The notes under the pieces: generated by a model
What the model was told of the DNA's origin: nothing
The model's database searches: none
What the model saw: the letters and a program-made list of their open reading frames with translations, nothing else
In this document: piece after piece, positions 1 through 6,277 of the stretch
Numbering within the stretch: the first letter of the stretch is position 1
Layout of the letters: each line of letters opens with the position of its first letter
NCBI GenBank assembly: GCA_937936695.1
Contig: CALHCK010000170.1
Location: 1-15,894, forward strand
Source of the DNA: an uncultured Polaribacter sp.
Lineage (GTDB): Bacteria > Bacteroidota > Bacteroidia > Flavobacteriales > Flavobacteriaceae
Length of the DNA: 15,894 nucleotides
Reading direction: 5' to 3'
Made by a program: the position numbers and the translations under genes

Positions 1-48
1 AATAATTTCATGAAGTCTTTCTTTCCAAGATGTTTTCTTTGTTTTCAA
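1..48 (-). CDS. Possible N-terminus of a gene leaving the window, ion-channel-like start
   Basis: Reading leftward on the minus strand, an open frame runs to the window edge after a stop codon at 76-78. The first plausible start is a TTG at 46-48, giving M-KTKKTSWKERLHEII and then the edge. There is no in-frame ATG. A short basic, hydrophilic start ending in WKERLHEII resembles, from memory, the beginning of flavobacterial voltage-gated ion transporter proteins, which continue into a first membrane helix. Only 16 residues are visible, so the family is a guess; even its being a gene rests on composition and on the lack of other coding content here. The adjacent sequence to the left would settle it. 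Confidence 0.3.
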   Translation of the reverse strand, partial: MKTKKTSWKERLHEII

Positions 49-234
49 AAGTGAAATAATTTTTCTTTTACAATACTACAATTTTTATATGAATTTATAA
101 TTCTTTCCATTTGTTTTTCATTGTGATAGCAAGGAGTAAAATAAAATTTTATTTTTTTTAAAACCATAGCTAAAGTTTTATCGTAAGTATAAATGAAGTT
201 CACAAAAATAGAATGTTGCTATATCTATTTATAT

Positions 235-305
235 ACATGTAAGTGTTTTGTATTAATTAATCCGGCACATGTTTTGGGGGAAGTGTGTGTCGGTATTAAT
301 TAAAT
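235..305 (+). repeat. Hairpin repeat, copy 1
   Basis: First of two direct copies, aligned without gaps to 351-420. The core forms a 13-pair stem (262-274 with 281-293) closed by a TGGGGG loop. Outside a one-base bulge, TTAATTAAT and ATTAATTAA can add nine more pairs. Several pairs are G-U and exist only in plus-strand RNA; minus-strand RNA would have A-C mismatches there. This points to a plus-strand RNA structure. Confidence 0.8.
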
Positions 306-350
306 ATAGTGTAGTAAAATAGTAGCATTAAAAAATAAAAGTATTTGTAA

Positions 351-420
351 ACATGTAAATGTTTTATATTAATTAATCTGGCATATGCTTTGGGGGAAGC
401 ATGTGTCAGTATTAATTAAA
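351..420 (+). repeat. Hairpin repeat, copy 2
   Basis: Second copy, starting 116 nt after the first. The stem is 378-390 with 397-409 and the TGGGGG loop is identical. Of the six stem positions that differ from copy 1, every one keeps pairing. One pair changes on both sides (C263-G292 becomes T379-A408), and the others exchange G-U for standard pairs or the reverse. The sequence between the copies is not obviously repeated. Confidence 0.8.
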
Positions 421-523
421 ATACTTTAGAACATTTATAAAATGTATGTTACTTAATAAAACAGAGTAGTTGCATTTTTTAACAAAGAAATAAATTAGTG
501 TTTTTTATATTTAGTTTGATTAG

Positions 524-557
524 AATGCCTGTTACAATTTGTAACAGGCATTTTTTT
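524..557 (+). terminator. Strong intrinsic terminator, plus strand
   Basis: A perfect 13-bp stem (524-536 with 540-552) with a 3-nt ATT loop is followed by TTTTT to 557. On the minus strand the stem is followed by TCTAATC rather than a T run, so its polarity is plus. It closes the transcript carrying the two hairpin repeats. Confidence 0.85.
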
Positions 558-574
558 ATCCTAAAATATCAAAC

Positions 575-606
575 AAAAAAAAACGAACTCAATTAGAGTT
601 CGTTTT
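575..606 (-). terminator. Intrinsic terminator of the sigma/anti-sigma operon
   Basis: An 11-bp stem (580-590 with 596-606, loop AATTA) is followed on the minus strand by a run of T (A575-583 on the plus strand). It lies about 20 nt after the stop codon of the anti-sigma gene. The plus-strand side also has TTTT within the stem's end, so weak action in both directions is possible. Confidence 0.8.
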
Positions 607-625
607 GTTATAAATTGATGTTTAT

Positions 626-1450
626 TTATGAATCTTTAGCTACAGCACCTAATGTATATAATTGTTCTAATGTTGGTTGCTTACTACCACCAGTTGGTTC
701 TAATGTAATACCAAAAGCTTCAGATTTATTAGCGTTTTCTATTGTAAATATCTTATTAGTACTAGCTGTAAAAGTATCTATTGTGCCTAAGCTTGTAGGA
801 GTTAAAGGAGATAATTTTAAAGACCAAACCTGATAAACTTTTCCTTTAGGTGGTGTTGGCAATCCTTTAGCATCTAGGTAAATAGAATTTGTTTTTTTGT
901 TCCAGTATACTTTAGCATAAGCTTCCGGAGCAGACTTTTGACCAACAAGAGGTACAGAAATAATATTTTTATCTCTAAATACATCTATAAGCTTTTCAGC
1001 TTCGGCCAAATCAGTAGCAACCGTTTCTTTTTCAAGTTTTAATTCTTTTGTTATTTTTTCAACTTCATTAATTTTAAGCGTTGCTTTGTCTTTTTCTAAA
1101 GCAATTTGTTGTTGTAATTCGCTGTTTTTAGAAGTCATTAAAATAAGCATACTACCAATTACAATAGAAGCTGCCCAACCTGCATAACTTAACCAATTGG
1201 TTTTTGCAATAGGTACTACTTTAGTGTTGTTAACTTTTAATTGTTGTTTAATATTATTAAAAGAGTATGGGCTGTCCGTTTTTGTAGCAGCCGTAAGTTT
1301 AACAATAGTTTTTTCTATGGCTAAAACTTCTGCTAATAATTCTGGTGATGCTAAAATGGCTGCATAAACTTCTTCATTTTCTTTTTCAGAAAGAGAACCT
1401 GCAACATATAATTCTAAAATACCAGATGCTATGTATTGTTTTGTATCCAT
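626..1450 (-). CDS. RskA-like transmembrane anti-sigma factor
   Basis: This probably holds the adjacent ECF sigma factor inactive at the inner membrane until an outside signal releases it. The 274-residue protein has a cytoplasmic N-terminal part (about 1-85) with a leucine-rich start like anti-sigma domains. One membrane helix follows at about 86-106 (WLSYAGWAASIVIGSMLIL), then a charged coiled coil at about 108-160. The periplasmic C-terminal domain at about 165-270 has the RskA-type signatures YWNKKTNSIYLDAKGLP, KVYQVWSL and EPTGGSKQPT. It has no HExxH or other enzyme motif. Its ATG directly abuts the stop codon of the sigma gene, so translational coupling is likely. A terminator follows. 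The family call is firm; the signal sensed is unknown. Confidence 0.88.
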   Translation of the reverse strand: MDTKQYIASGILELYVAGSLSEKENEEVYAAILASPELLAEVLAIEKTIVKLTAATKTDSPYSFNNIKQQLKVNNTKVVPIAKTNWLSYAGWAASIVIGSMLILMTSKNSELQQQIALEKDKATLKINEVEKITKELKLEKETVATDLAEAEKLIDVFRDKNIISVPLVGQKSAPEAYAKVYWNKKTNSIYLDAKGLPTPPKGKVYQVWSLKLSPLTPTSLGTIDTFTASTNKIFTIENANKSEAFGITLEPTGGSKQPTLEQLYTLGAVAKDS

Positions 1451-1981
1451 TTATATATTTAACATAGAGCGTAATTCTCCAATACAACTTCTATTTCTTG
1501 TTTTTATAGTTCCTAACGGAATATTTAATTCTTCAGAAGCTTCTTTTTGTGTAAAACCTTTAAAATAAAGCAAGTTAATAATAGCTTTACATTTATCTGT
1601 TAAATTTAAAACCATTTCCTTTAAACCAATAGTATCTACACTGCTTTCTAAACTATCTGTGTTTTCTAATATATCTACGAAAAAATCGGCATTAAGGTTT
1701 TGTTTGTCTTGTTTGTGTTTTTTAGATCTAGTATAGTCTATTGCTGCATTACGTGCAATATTTAGTAGCCAAGTAAAAAAACGACCTTTTTTAGCAGAAT
1801 AAGTATCTGCTTTATTCCAAGCTTTTATAAAAACATCTTGTGTAATTTCTTGTGTAACATTGTGGTCTTTTACTATTGTATTTACTACACCAGATATACT
1901 ATCACAATACATATTGTACAATTTTTCGTAAGCGTTTACATTTTTTTTTTGAAATTGTAATATTAAAAGTTCTTGATTCAT
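1451..1981 (-). CDS. ECF-type RNA polymerase sigma factor (SigK-like)
   Basis: An alternative sigma factor that would direct RNA polymerase to a small regulon under control of the next gene. The 176 residues cover region 2 at about 15-90, including DVFIKAWNKADTY and the -10 recognition/melting helix FFTWLLNIARNAAIDYTRSK. A linker rich in D/E/S follows at about 95-118. Region 4 lies at about 122-174 with the helix-turn-helix FTQKEASEELNIPLGTIKTR. There is no region 1 or 3, as expected for the ECF group. Pairing with an RskA-like protein supports a SigK-type assignment. The ATG at 1979-1981 is preceded by AGAGGT about 10 nt upstream, an unusually Shine-Dalgarno-like site for this window. ECF genes often control themselves; a palindrome at 2040-2055 overlaps a possible promoter. 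Confidence 0.92.
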   Translation of the reverse strand: MNQELLILQFQKKNVNAYEKLYNMYCDSISGVVNTIVKDHNVTQEITQDVFIKAWNKADTYSAKKGRFFTWLLNIARNAAIDYTRSKKHKQDKQNLNADFFVDILENTDSLESSVDTIGLKEMVLNLTDKCKAIINLLYFKGFTQKEASEELNIPLGTIKTRNRSCIGELRSMLNI

Positions 1982-2039
1982 AATAGTTACCTCTTGCTAA
2001 TTTATAGATAAAAATTAAAATAGTTGTATTTTCATCAAA

Positions 2040-2055
2040 AAAGTAAAATTACTTT
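2040..2055. repeat. Palindrome in the sigma-cysS divergent region
   Basis: AAAGTAA-AA-TTACTTT is a 7-bp inverted repeat about 60 nt before the sigma gene start. On the minus strand it contains TAATTTTA (2044-2051), an imperfect match to TAnnTTTG, so it could be an operator overlapping the sigma promoter. The sequence is AT-rich and such palindromes arise by chance, so this is weak. Confidence 0.3.
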
Positions 2056-2128
2056 ATATAATAATGTAGGGTACTTAATGTTTTGTTAAATTCTAAAAAT
2101 TCCATTTCGTCATCTCTTTTAAAGTACC

Positions 2129-2136
2129 TATATTTA
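2129..2136 (+). promoter_or_regulatory. Possible -7 element for cysS
   Basis: TATATTTA matches the Bacteroidota TAnnTTTG element except for the last base and ends 25 nt before the cysS ATG. I see no TTG at the usual distance upstream. Confidence 0.3.
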
Positions 2137-2161
2137 TCCACTATAATTATTTTATTATTTA

Positions 2162-3640
2162 ATGGAGCTTTACAAAGAAAATCAACTTAAAATATATAAC
2201 TCTTTAAGTAAAACTAAAGAAGATTTTAAACCTATAACAGAAGGATACGTAGGAATGTACGTATGCGGACCAACGGTGTACAGTAATGCACATTTAGGAA
2301 ACGTAAGAACGTTTATGTTTTTTGATGTTGTTTATAGGTATTTATTGCATTTAGGATACAAAGTACGATACGTGCGTAATATAACCGATGCAGGACATTT
2401 AGAAAATGATGCAGATGAAGGAGAAGATAGAATTGCTAAAAAAGCACGATTAGAGCAAATAGAACCAATGGAAGTTGTACAACGCTATACGGTAGATTTT
2501 CATGATGTTTTAAAAAACTATAATTTTTTACCACCAAGTATAGAGCCTACTGCTACAGGACACATTGTAGAGCAAATAGAAATGATTAAAGAAATCATAG
2601 AAAAAGGATTTGCATACGAGGTTAATGGTTCTGTTTATTTTGATGTTTTAGAATACAATAAAAAAGAAAATTACGGAATTTTATCTGGAAGAAAAGTAGA
2701 AGATTTAATACATAATACTAGAACTTTAGATGGGCAATCGGATAAAAAGAATCCACAAGATTTTGCGCTTTGGAAAAAAGCAGACGATCGTCATATAATG
2801 AGATGGCCTTCTCCGTGGTCAGATGGTTTTCCTGGTTGGCACCTAGAATGTTCTGTAATGAGTACTAAATATTTAGGAGAAAGTTTTGATATTCATGGGG
2901 GAGGAATGGATTTAAAATTTCCGCATCACGAATGTGAAATAGCCCAATCTAAAACTTGTAGTGGGGTAAAACCTGTAAATTATTGGATGCATGCTAATAT
3001 GCTGCTTTTAAATAGTCAGAAAATGGCAAAATCTACAGGGAATTTTATTTTACCAAATGAAATTTTATCTGGAGATAATACTATTTTACCAAAAGCATTT
3101 TCTGCAAGTGTGGTTCGTTTTTTTAATTTACAAGCCAACTACAGAAGTATTTTAGATTTTTCTGGTGAAGCTTTAGAAGCTTCTGAAAAAGGACATGGTA
3201 AATTAATGGAAGCTGTTAATTTTTTAGATAAATTACAAGCAAGCAAAACATCTACATTTGATGTAGAAAAATGGAAGAAAGATTGTTATGCAGCAATGAA
3301 TGATGATTTTAATACACCTATTTTAATTTCTCATTTATTTGAAGTTGTAAAAGTAATTAATCAAATAAAAGAACAAAAAGCAAGTTTAACGCAAGAAGAT
3401 TTAAAAGAGTTAACCAAAACACTTAATGCTTTTGTTTTTGATGTTTTAGGGTTGATGAACGAGCAGGCTCAAGATAGTTCAGAAAAAATTAATGGTGTTG
3501 TAGAATTACTTATTAAATTAAGAAAAGAAGCAAGAGAAAATAAAGACTGGGCATTGTCTGATCAAATTAGAGATGAATTAATAGCTTTGGGCATTCAGCT
3601 TAAAGACGGTAAAGAGGGGACTTCTTTTACGTTAAATTAA
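2162..3640 (+). CDS. cysS: Cysteine--tRNA ligase
   Basis: Class I aminoacyl-tRNA synthetase that activates cysteine with ATP and loads it onto tRNA-Cys in the cytoplasm. The 492-residue length is normal for the family. The catalytic Rossmann domain carries the HIGH-type motif HLGN at 44-47 (in CGPTVYSNAHLGN) and the KMSKS motif as KMAKS at 287-291. The expected zinc ligands for cysteine specificity are C35, C230 (WHLEC), H255 and E259 (FPHHECEIAQS); C258 replaces the Asn common in other bacteria. The C-terminal DALR/anticodon-binding part runs from about 340 to the end. The start is the ATG at 2162, 180 nt from the divergent sigma gene. A terminator follows, so it is probably transcribed alone. 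Confidence 0.97.
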   Translation: MELYKENQLKIYNSLSKTKEDFKPITEGYVGMYVCGPTVYSNAHLGNVRTFMFFDVVYRYLLHLGYKVRYVRNITDAGHLENDADEGEDRIAKKARLEQIEPMEVVQRYTVDFHDVLKNYNFLPPSIEPTATGHIVEQIEMIKEIIEKGFAYEVNGSVYFDVLEYNKKENYGILSGRKVEDLIHNTRTLDGQSDKKNPQDFALWKKADDRHIMRWPSPWSDGFPGWHLECSVMSTKYLGESFDIHGGGMDLKFPHHECEIAQSKTCSGVKPVNYWMHANMLLLNSQKMAKSTGNFILPNEILSGDNTILPKAFSASVVRFFNLQANYRSILDFSGEALEASEKGHGKLMEAVNFLDKLQASKTSTFDVEKWKKDCYAAMNDDFNTPILISHLFEVVKVINQIKEQKASLTQEDLKELTKTLNAFVFDVLGLMNEQAQDSSEKINGVVELLIKLRKEARENKDWALSDQIRDELIALGIQLKDGKEGTSFTLN

Positions 3641-3677
3641 TTCAAAATAAACAAATAAGAGTATCACTAAATAGATC

Positions 3678-3713
3678 AATCCTCATTAATGAAATATTTA
3701 ATGAGGATTTTTT
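3678..3713 (+). terminator. Intrinsic terminator after cysS
   Basis: A 12-bp stem, AATCCTCATTAA (3678-3689) with TTAATGAGGATT (3698-3709), is followed by TTTT. It lies 38 nt after the cysS stop codon and separates cysS from yidD. Confidence 0.82.
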
Positions 3714-3757
3714 GACTTTTAAAATTAAAAAGTAAAGGATACGTACTTAAAAAATAG

Positions 3758-3782
3758 TAATTTTACCTTTTTAAAAGGTAAA
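3758..3782 (+). promoter_or_regulatory. Possible yidD promoter with inverted repeat
   Basis: TAATTTTA at 3758-3765 resembles the -7 element and overlaps an inverted repeat, TTTACCTTTT-T-AAAAGGTAAA (3762-3782, 10 bp arms). The repeat ends 22 nt before the yidD start. It could be an operator or a hairpin in the 5' leader. No -33 TTG is apparent. Confidence 0.35.
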
Positions 3783-3804
3783 TTAGTAACTAATTGCAGT
3801 TAAA

Positions 3805-4062
3805 TTGAATATTAAATCAATTTTAATATCACCATTTATTTTTTTAATTCGTTTTTATCAAACGGCAATATCTCCATATACTCCTGCCACGTGTAGGTAT
3901 AGTCCTAGTTGTTCTCATTACACTGTAGAGGCATTAAAAACACATGGACTTTTAACAGGAGGATGGTTGTCTATAAAAAGAATATTTAGTTGTCATCCGT
4001 GGGGTGGTAGTGGTTATGATCCTGTGCCTTCAAAAAAAAACGATACTAGTAATAAAGAGTAA
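3805..4062 (+). CDS. yidD: Membrane protein insertion efficiency factor YidD
   Basis: A small membrane-associated protein thought to help YidC insert proteins into the inner membrane. The 85-residue product carries the whole family signature: RFYQTAISPYTPATCRYSPS at about 16-35, then CSHYTVEALKTHGLL, then the C-terminal CHPWGGSGYDPVP. The three conserved cysteines (CRYSPSC and SCHP) are present. The segment at about 5-18 is amphipathic/hydrophobic and likely lies along the membrane. The start is TTG at 3805; no in-frame ATG exists between it and the stop codon at 3787-3789, so a TTG start is needed to keep the conserved N-terminus. A 57-nt gap leads to lgt, so the two are probably one operon. 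Confidence 0.94.
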   Translation: MNIKSILISPFIFLIRFYQTAISPYTPATCRYSPSCSHYTVEALKTHGLLTGGWLSIKRIFSCHPWGGSGYDPVPSKKNDTSNKE

Positions 4063-4119
4063 TACAATTAAAAGAAACACTGTTTAGTAATCAATTTAAT
4101 AAATAGAAGTAAAAGAAAT

Positions 4120-4974
4120 ATGAATTTTTTAGCAGTAGAGTGGAATCCTTCAATAGGAATAGATTTAGGTTTTTTTGTAGTAAGGTGGTACAGTTTAATG
4201 TTTGTAGTAGCCTTTTTACTAGGACTAAGGTTGATGAAAAAAATCTATATAGAAGATAAAATACCTGTAGAAAAATTAGATGTTATTTTTATGTATGTTT
4301 TTATTTCTATGCTTATTGGTATGCGCCTGGGAGATGTATTTTTTTATAGTTGGGATTATTATCAACATAATTTAATAGAAATTATTTTACCCATTAAAAA
4401 AAGTCCGCAAAACTCTTTGTTTGGTATTATTAAAGGATGGAAATTTACAGGGTATACAGGTTTTGCTAGTCATGGTGCAGCAATTGGTATTCCTATTGCA
4501 ATGTATTTTTATGCAAAAAAGCATTTACAAAAGCCATGGTTATTTATTTTAGATAGATTAGGTATTATGGTAGCTTTAGCAGGTTTTTTTATACGTTTTG
4601 GTAACTTTTTTAATTCTGAAATATATGGAAAAGAAACAGGTTCTAATTTTGGTGTAATTTTTACAAAAGCAGGAGAAACTGTAGCAAGACACCCTACACA
4701 ATTATATGAAGCATTTAGCTATTTAATCTTATTTTTTGTATTGTGGAATTTATATTGGAAAACTACTAAAAAATTACAAACAGGGTACTTATTTGGAGTA
4801 TTTATGGTTGCTCTTTGGTCTTTACGTTTTTTTATAGAATTTTTAAAAGAGCCACAAGTAGATACTAGAGAAGATTGGGTTTTTAATGCCTTAAATACAG
4901 GTCAAGTACTAAGTATTCCGCTTGTTTTAATAGGAATATGGTTAATGTTTAGAAAAACAGCAGAAACAAAGTAA
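4120..4974 (+). CDS. lgt: Prolipoprotein diacylglyceryl transferase
   Basis: Inner-membrane enzyme that moves the diacylglyceryl group from phosphatidylglycerol to the lipobox cysteine of prelipoproteins, the first step of lipoprotein maturation. The 284 residues are strongly hydrophobic with about seven membrane helices. Diagnostic residues are H119 in SHGAAIG, R159 and N162 in RFGNFFNSEIYG, the HPTQLYEA block at 191-198, and R236 in RFFIEFLKEP. These match the catalytic regions of the E. coli enzyme in order. Likely substrates inside this window are the lipoproteins at 9201-10388 and 13563-14585. The next gene begins 3 nt after the stop codon, indicating an operon. Confidence 0.96.
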   Translation: MNFLAVEWNPSIGIDLGFFVVRWYSLMFVVAFLLGLRLMKKIYIEDKIPVEKLDVIFMYVFISMLIGMRLGDVFFYSWDYYQHNLIEIILPIKKSPQNSLFGIIKGWKFTGYTGFASHGAAIGIPIAMYFYAKKHLQKPWLFILDRLGIMVALAGFFIRFGNFFNSEIYGKETGSNFGVIFTKAGETVARHPTQLYEAFSYLILFFVLWNLYWKTTKKLQTGYLFGVFMVALWSLRFFIEFLKEPQVDTREDWVFNALNTGQVLSIPLVLIGIWLMFRKTAETK

Positions 4975-4977
4975 AAA

Positions 4978-5292
4978 ATGGAGAAATTAAAACAACGTTG
5001 GGGAGTAAGCAGTAACTGGTCTATACTAGCAATATTTATTGTTTTTTCTATTAACGGATCATTTGCAACATGGGTTGCTAAACCAATAACTAGTTTTTTT
5101 GGTTTGTCTCCAGAGACTACAAGTCCGTGGTTATATTGGCCTTTAAGAATTTTATTAATATTTCCTATATACCAAGCTACTTTACCTATTGTAGGTTGGT
5201 TGTTTGGACAATTTAAATTCTTTTGGGCTTTCGAGAAAAAGTTTTTAAGTAGATTAGGTTTAGGTTTCTTGTTTAAAAATGAAGAAAACTAA
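4978..5292 (+). CDS. Small conserved membrane protein downstream of lgt (DUF6787-like)
   Basis: A 104-residue protein of unknown function. It has an N-terminal KLKQRWGVSSNW, a first hydrophobic segment at about 14-35, a second at about 53-78 (YWPLRILLIFPIYQATLP, then GWLFGQFKFFWAFEKK) and a basic tail. I recall this pattern from flavobacterial proteins assigned to DUF6787, sometimes annotated as diacylglyceryl transferase only because of their position; it has none of the Lgt catalytic residues. It starts 3 nt after lgt, so co-translation with lgt is likely and an accessory role in lipoprotein or phospholipid handling is possible. Its TAA stop overlaps the stop of the convergent gene in the four bases CTAA. 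Confidence 0.75.
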   Translation: MEKLKQRWGVSSNWSILAIFIVFSINGSFATWVAKPITSFFGLSPETTSPWLYWPLRILLIFPIYQATLPIVGWLFGQFKFFWAFEKKFLSRLGLGFLFKNEEN

Positions 5293-5564
5293 ACATTTTC
5301 AATTACCTCTATTTCTTTGTCATCTTCTTTATTAATTACATAAGTGTAAATCCACATAAGTGTAAAAGTAGGAATAACATCAAGAGGTAAAATTTCTTCT
5401 AAAAAACTTACTATACCTGCTATTTTACCTTCTTTACCTTTGTACATATTTATCATTATATAACTAGTTAAAGGAGCCCAAACAACATCTATAAACGGAA
5501 TAGGAATAAAACCCAAGGCATCTAAAACGATGCTTAAAATTAATTTTTTGTATTTTTTCTTCAT
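5289..5564 (-). CDS. Small hypothetical membrane protein
   Basis: A 91-residue protein with two likely membrane segments, at about 7-37 (with the unusual sequence LGFIPIPFIDVVWAPL) and about 60-77 (DVIPTFTLMWIYTYVI). A basic KGKEGK loop lies between them and the tail is acidic. The basic N-terminus MKKKYKK suggests a cytoplasmic start. I believe similar proteins occur widely in Flavobacteriaceae but know no function. It stands alone on the minus strand: it converges on the lgt operon with overlapping stops and diverges from the Nudix gene with only 43 nt between starts. No catalytic motif is visible. Confidence 0.7.
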   Translation of the reverse strand: MKKKYKKLILSIVLDALGFIPIPFIDVVWAPLTSYIMINMYKGKEGKIAGIVSFLEEILPLDVIPTFTLMWIYTYVINKEDDKEIEVIENV

Positions 5565-5607
5565 TTCATATTAATTAAATCAAAATTCTTGCCAAACCAC
5601 AGTTACC

Positions 5608-6225
5608 ATGAATTTTAATGACTTTAAAAATAAGGTAAATTTATCTGAATTAGGAGGCGTACCCGCTCAATTTAAACTAGCTCCTAAAATAAGGTTAAAA
5701 CCTACAGAAAAAACCATCTTAAAAAACAACCCTAAAAAAGCAGCTGTATTAGCATTGTTTTATCCTAATAAAAACAATACAACAAGTTTTTTACTAACAC
5801 AAAGAGCTACATATAAAGGTACACATTCTGCACAAATAAGTTTTCCTGGAGGTAAGGTAGAAAAAAAAGATAGTAATTTAAAAGAAACAGCATTAAGAGA
5901 AACTTTTGAAGAAGTAGGGGTTTTACAAAAAAACATTACTATTATTAAAGAGTTAACAGATGTATATATACCACCTAGCAATTTTTTAGTGACCCCTTTT
6001 GTAGGGGTAATAGATACCCAACCCAATTTTATTATAAATAATGAAGTTGCTAAAACAATAGAAGTAGCGGTTAACGATTTGTTAGATGAAACTAGCTTTA
6101 TGCACAAAAAAATGAATACTTCTTATATGAAAAATATAGAAGTACCTTGTTTTTATTTAAATAATTATATTGTTTGGGGAGCAACAGCTATGATGCTTTC
6201 AGAAATAAAAGAACTCTTAAAATAG
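5608..6225 (+). CDS. Nudix hydrolase, CoA pyrophosphatase type
   Basis: Predicted to split coenzyme A or its derivatives into 4'-phosphopantetheine and 3',5'-ADP using divalent metal. The 205 residues include the CoA-specific motif just before the Nudix box, FLLTQRATYKGTHSAQISFP at about 61-80. The box itself runs from G82 to about G104, with D88, R97, E98, E101 and E102 as metal-binding positions. The spacing G-x5-D-x8-RE fits the CoA branch, which differs slightly from the general G-x5-E-x7-RE form. The N-terminal 40 residues are basic and the C-terminal part completes the alpha/beta fold. The acyltransferase gene follows after 52 nt, and I recall the two often being neighbours in flavobacteria, which suits a lipid/CoA theme. 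The substrate is inferred from the motif. Confidence 0.88.
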   Translation: MNFNDFKNKVNLSELGGVPAQFKLAPKIRLKPTEKTILKNNPKKAAVLALFYPNKNNTTSFLLTQRATYKGTHSAQISFPGGKVEKKDSNLKETALRETFEEVGVLQKNITIIKELTDVYIPPSNFLVTPFVGVIDTQPNFIINNEVAKTIEVAVNDLLDETSFMHKKMNTSYMKNIEVPCFYLNNYIVWGATAMMLSEIKELLK

Positions 6226-6245
6226 TATCTTTATTATTTGTTTTG

Positions 6246-6253
6246 TAATATTG
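6246..6253 (+). promoter_or_regulatory. Possible -7 element before the acyltransferase gene
   Basis: TAATATTG differs from TAnnTTTG at one base and ends 24 nt before the ATG at 6278. There is no clear -33 TTG, so read-through from the Nudix gene is equally possible. Confidence 0.3.
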
Positions 6254-6277
6254 CAAAAATCAAGTAATAAAAATTAA

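Larger units (their letters stand above)
235..557 (+). ncRNA. Candidate plus-strand small RNA with two covarying hairpins and a terminator
   Basis: The 577-nt stretch 49-625 contains no convincing protein gene. It does contain two hairpins whose G-U pairs make sense only in plus-strand RNA, followed by a strong intrinsic terminator on the same strand at 524-557. No plus-strand gene lies upstream within the window to account for that terminator. The simplest reading is a small non-coding transcript starting somewhere before 235 and ending near 557. I could not find a clear TAnnTTTG promoter, so the 5' end given here is only the first hairpin. Alternatives are a leader for twin micro-ORFs (269-322 and 385-429) or a miniature mobile element. 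I recognise no known RNA family. Confidence 0.45.

Noticed and set aside
251..305. Repeat hairpins as miniature inverted-repeat transposons with TTAA-type ends
   Set aside because: TTAATTAA flanks both copies, but there is no transposase and no flanking target duplication distinct from the stem. Strand-specific G-U pairing argues for RNA. Not fully excluded.
235..420. The two repeats as a CRISPR array
   Set aside because: Only two copies, each about 70 nt with a long internal stem, spaced 116 nt apart, and no cas genes.
615..833. Plus-strand open frame
   Set aside because: It is antisense to the anti-sigma factor's conserved C-terminal domain and starts right after a terminator; its composition is that of a shadow frame.
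4978..5292. A second prolipoprotein diacylglyceryl transferase or truncated lgt copy
   Set aside because: None of the Lgt catalytic residues or its HPTQLYEA block are present, and the preceding lgt is complete.
5760..6107. Minus-strand open frame of 115 codons
   Set aside because: It lies opposite the Nudix box of a well-supported gene and has no recognisable domain.
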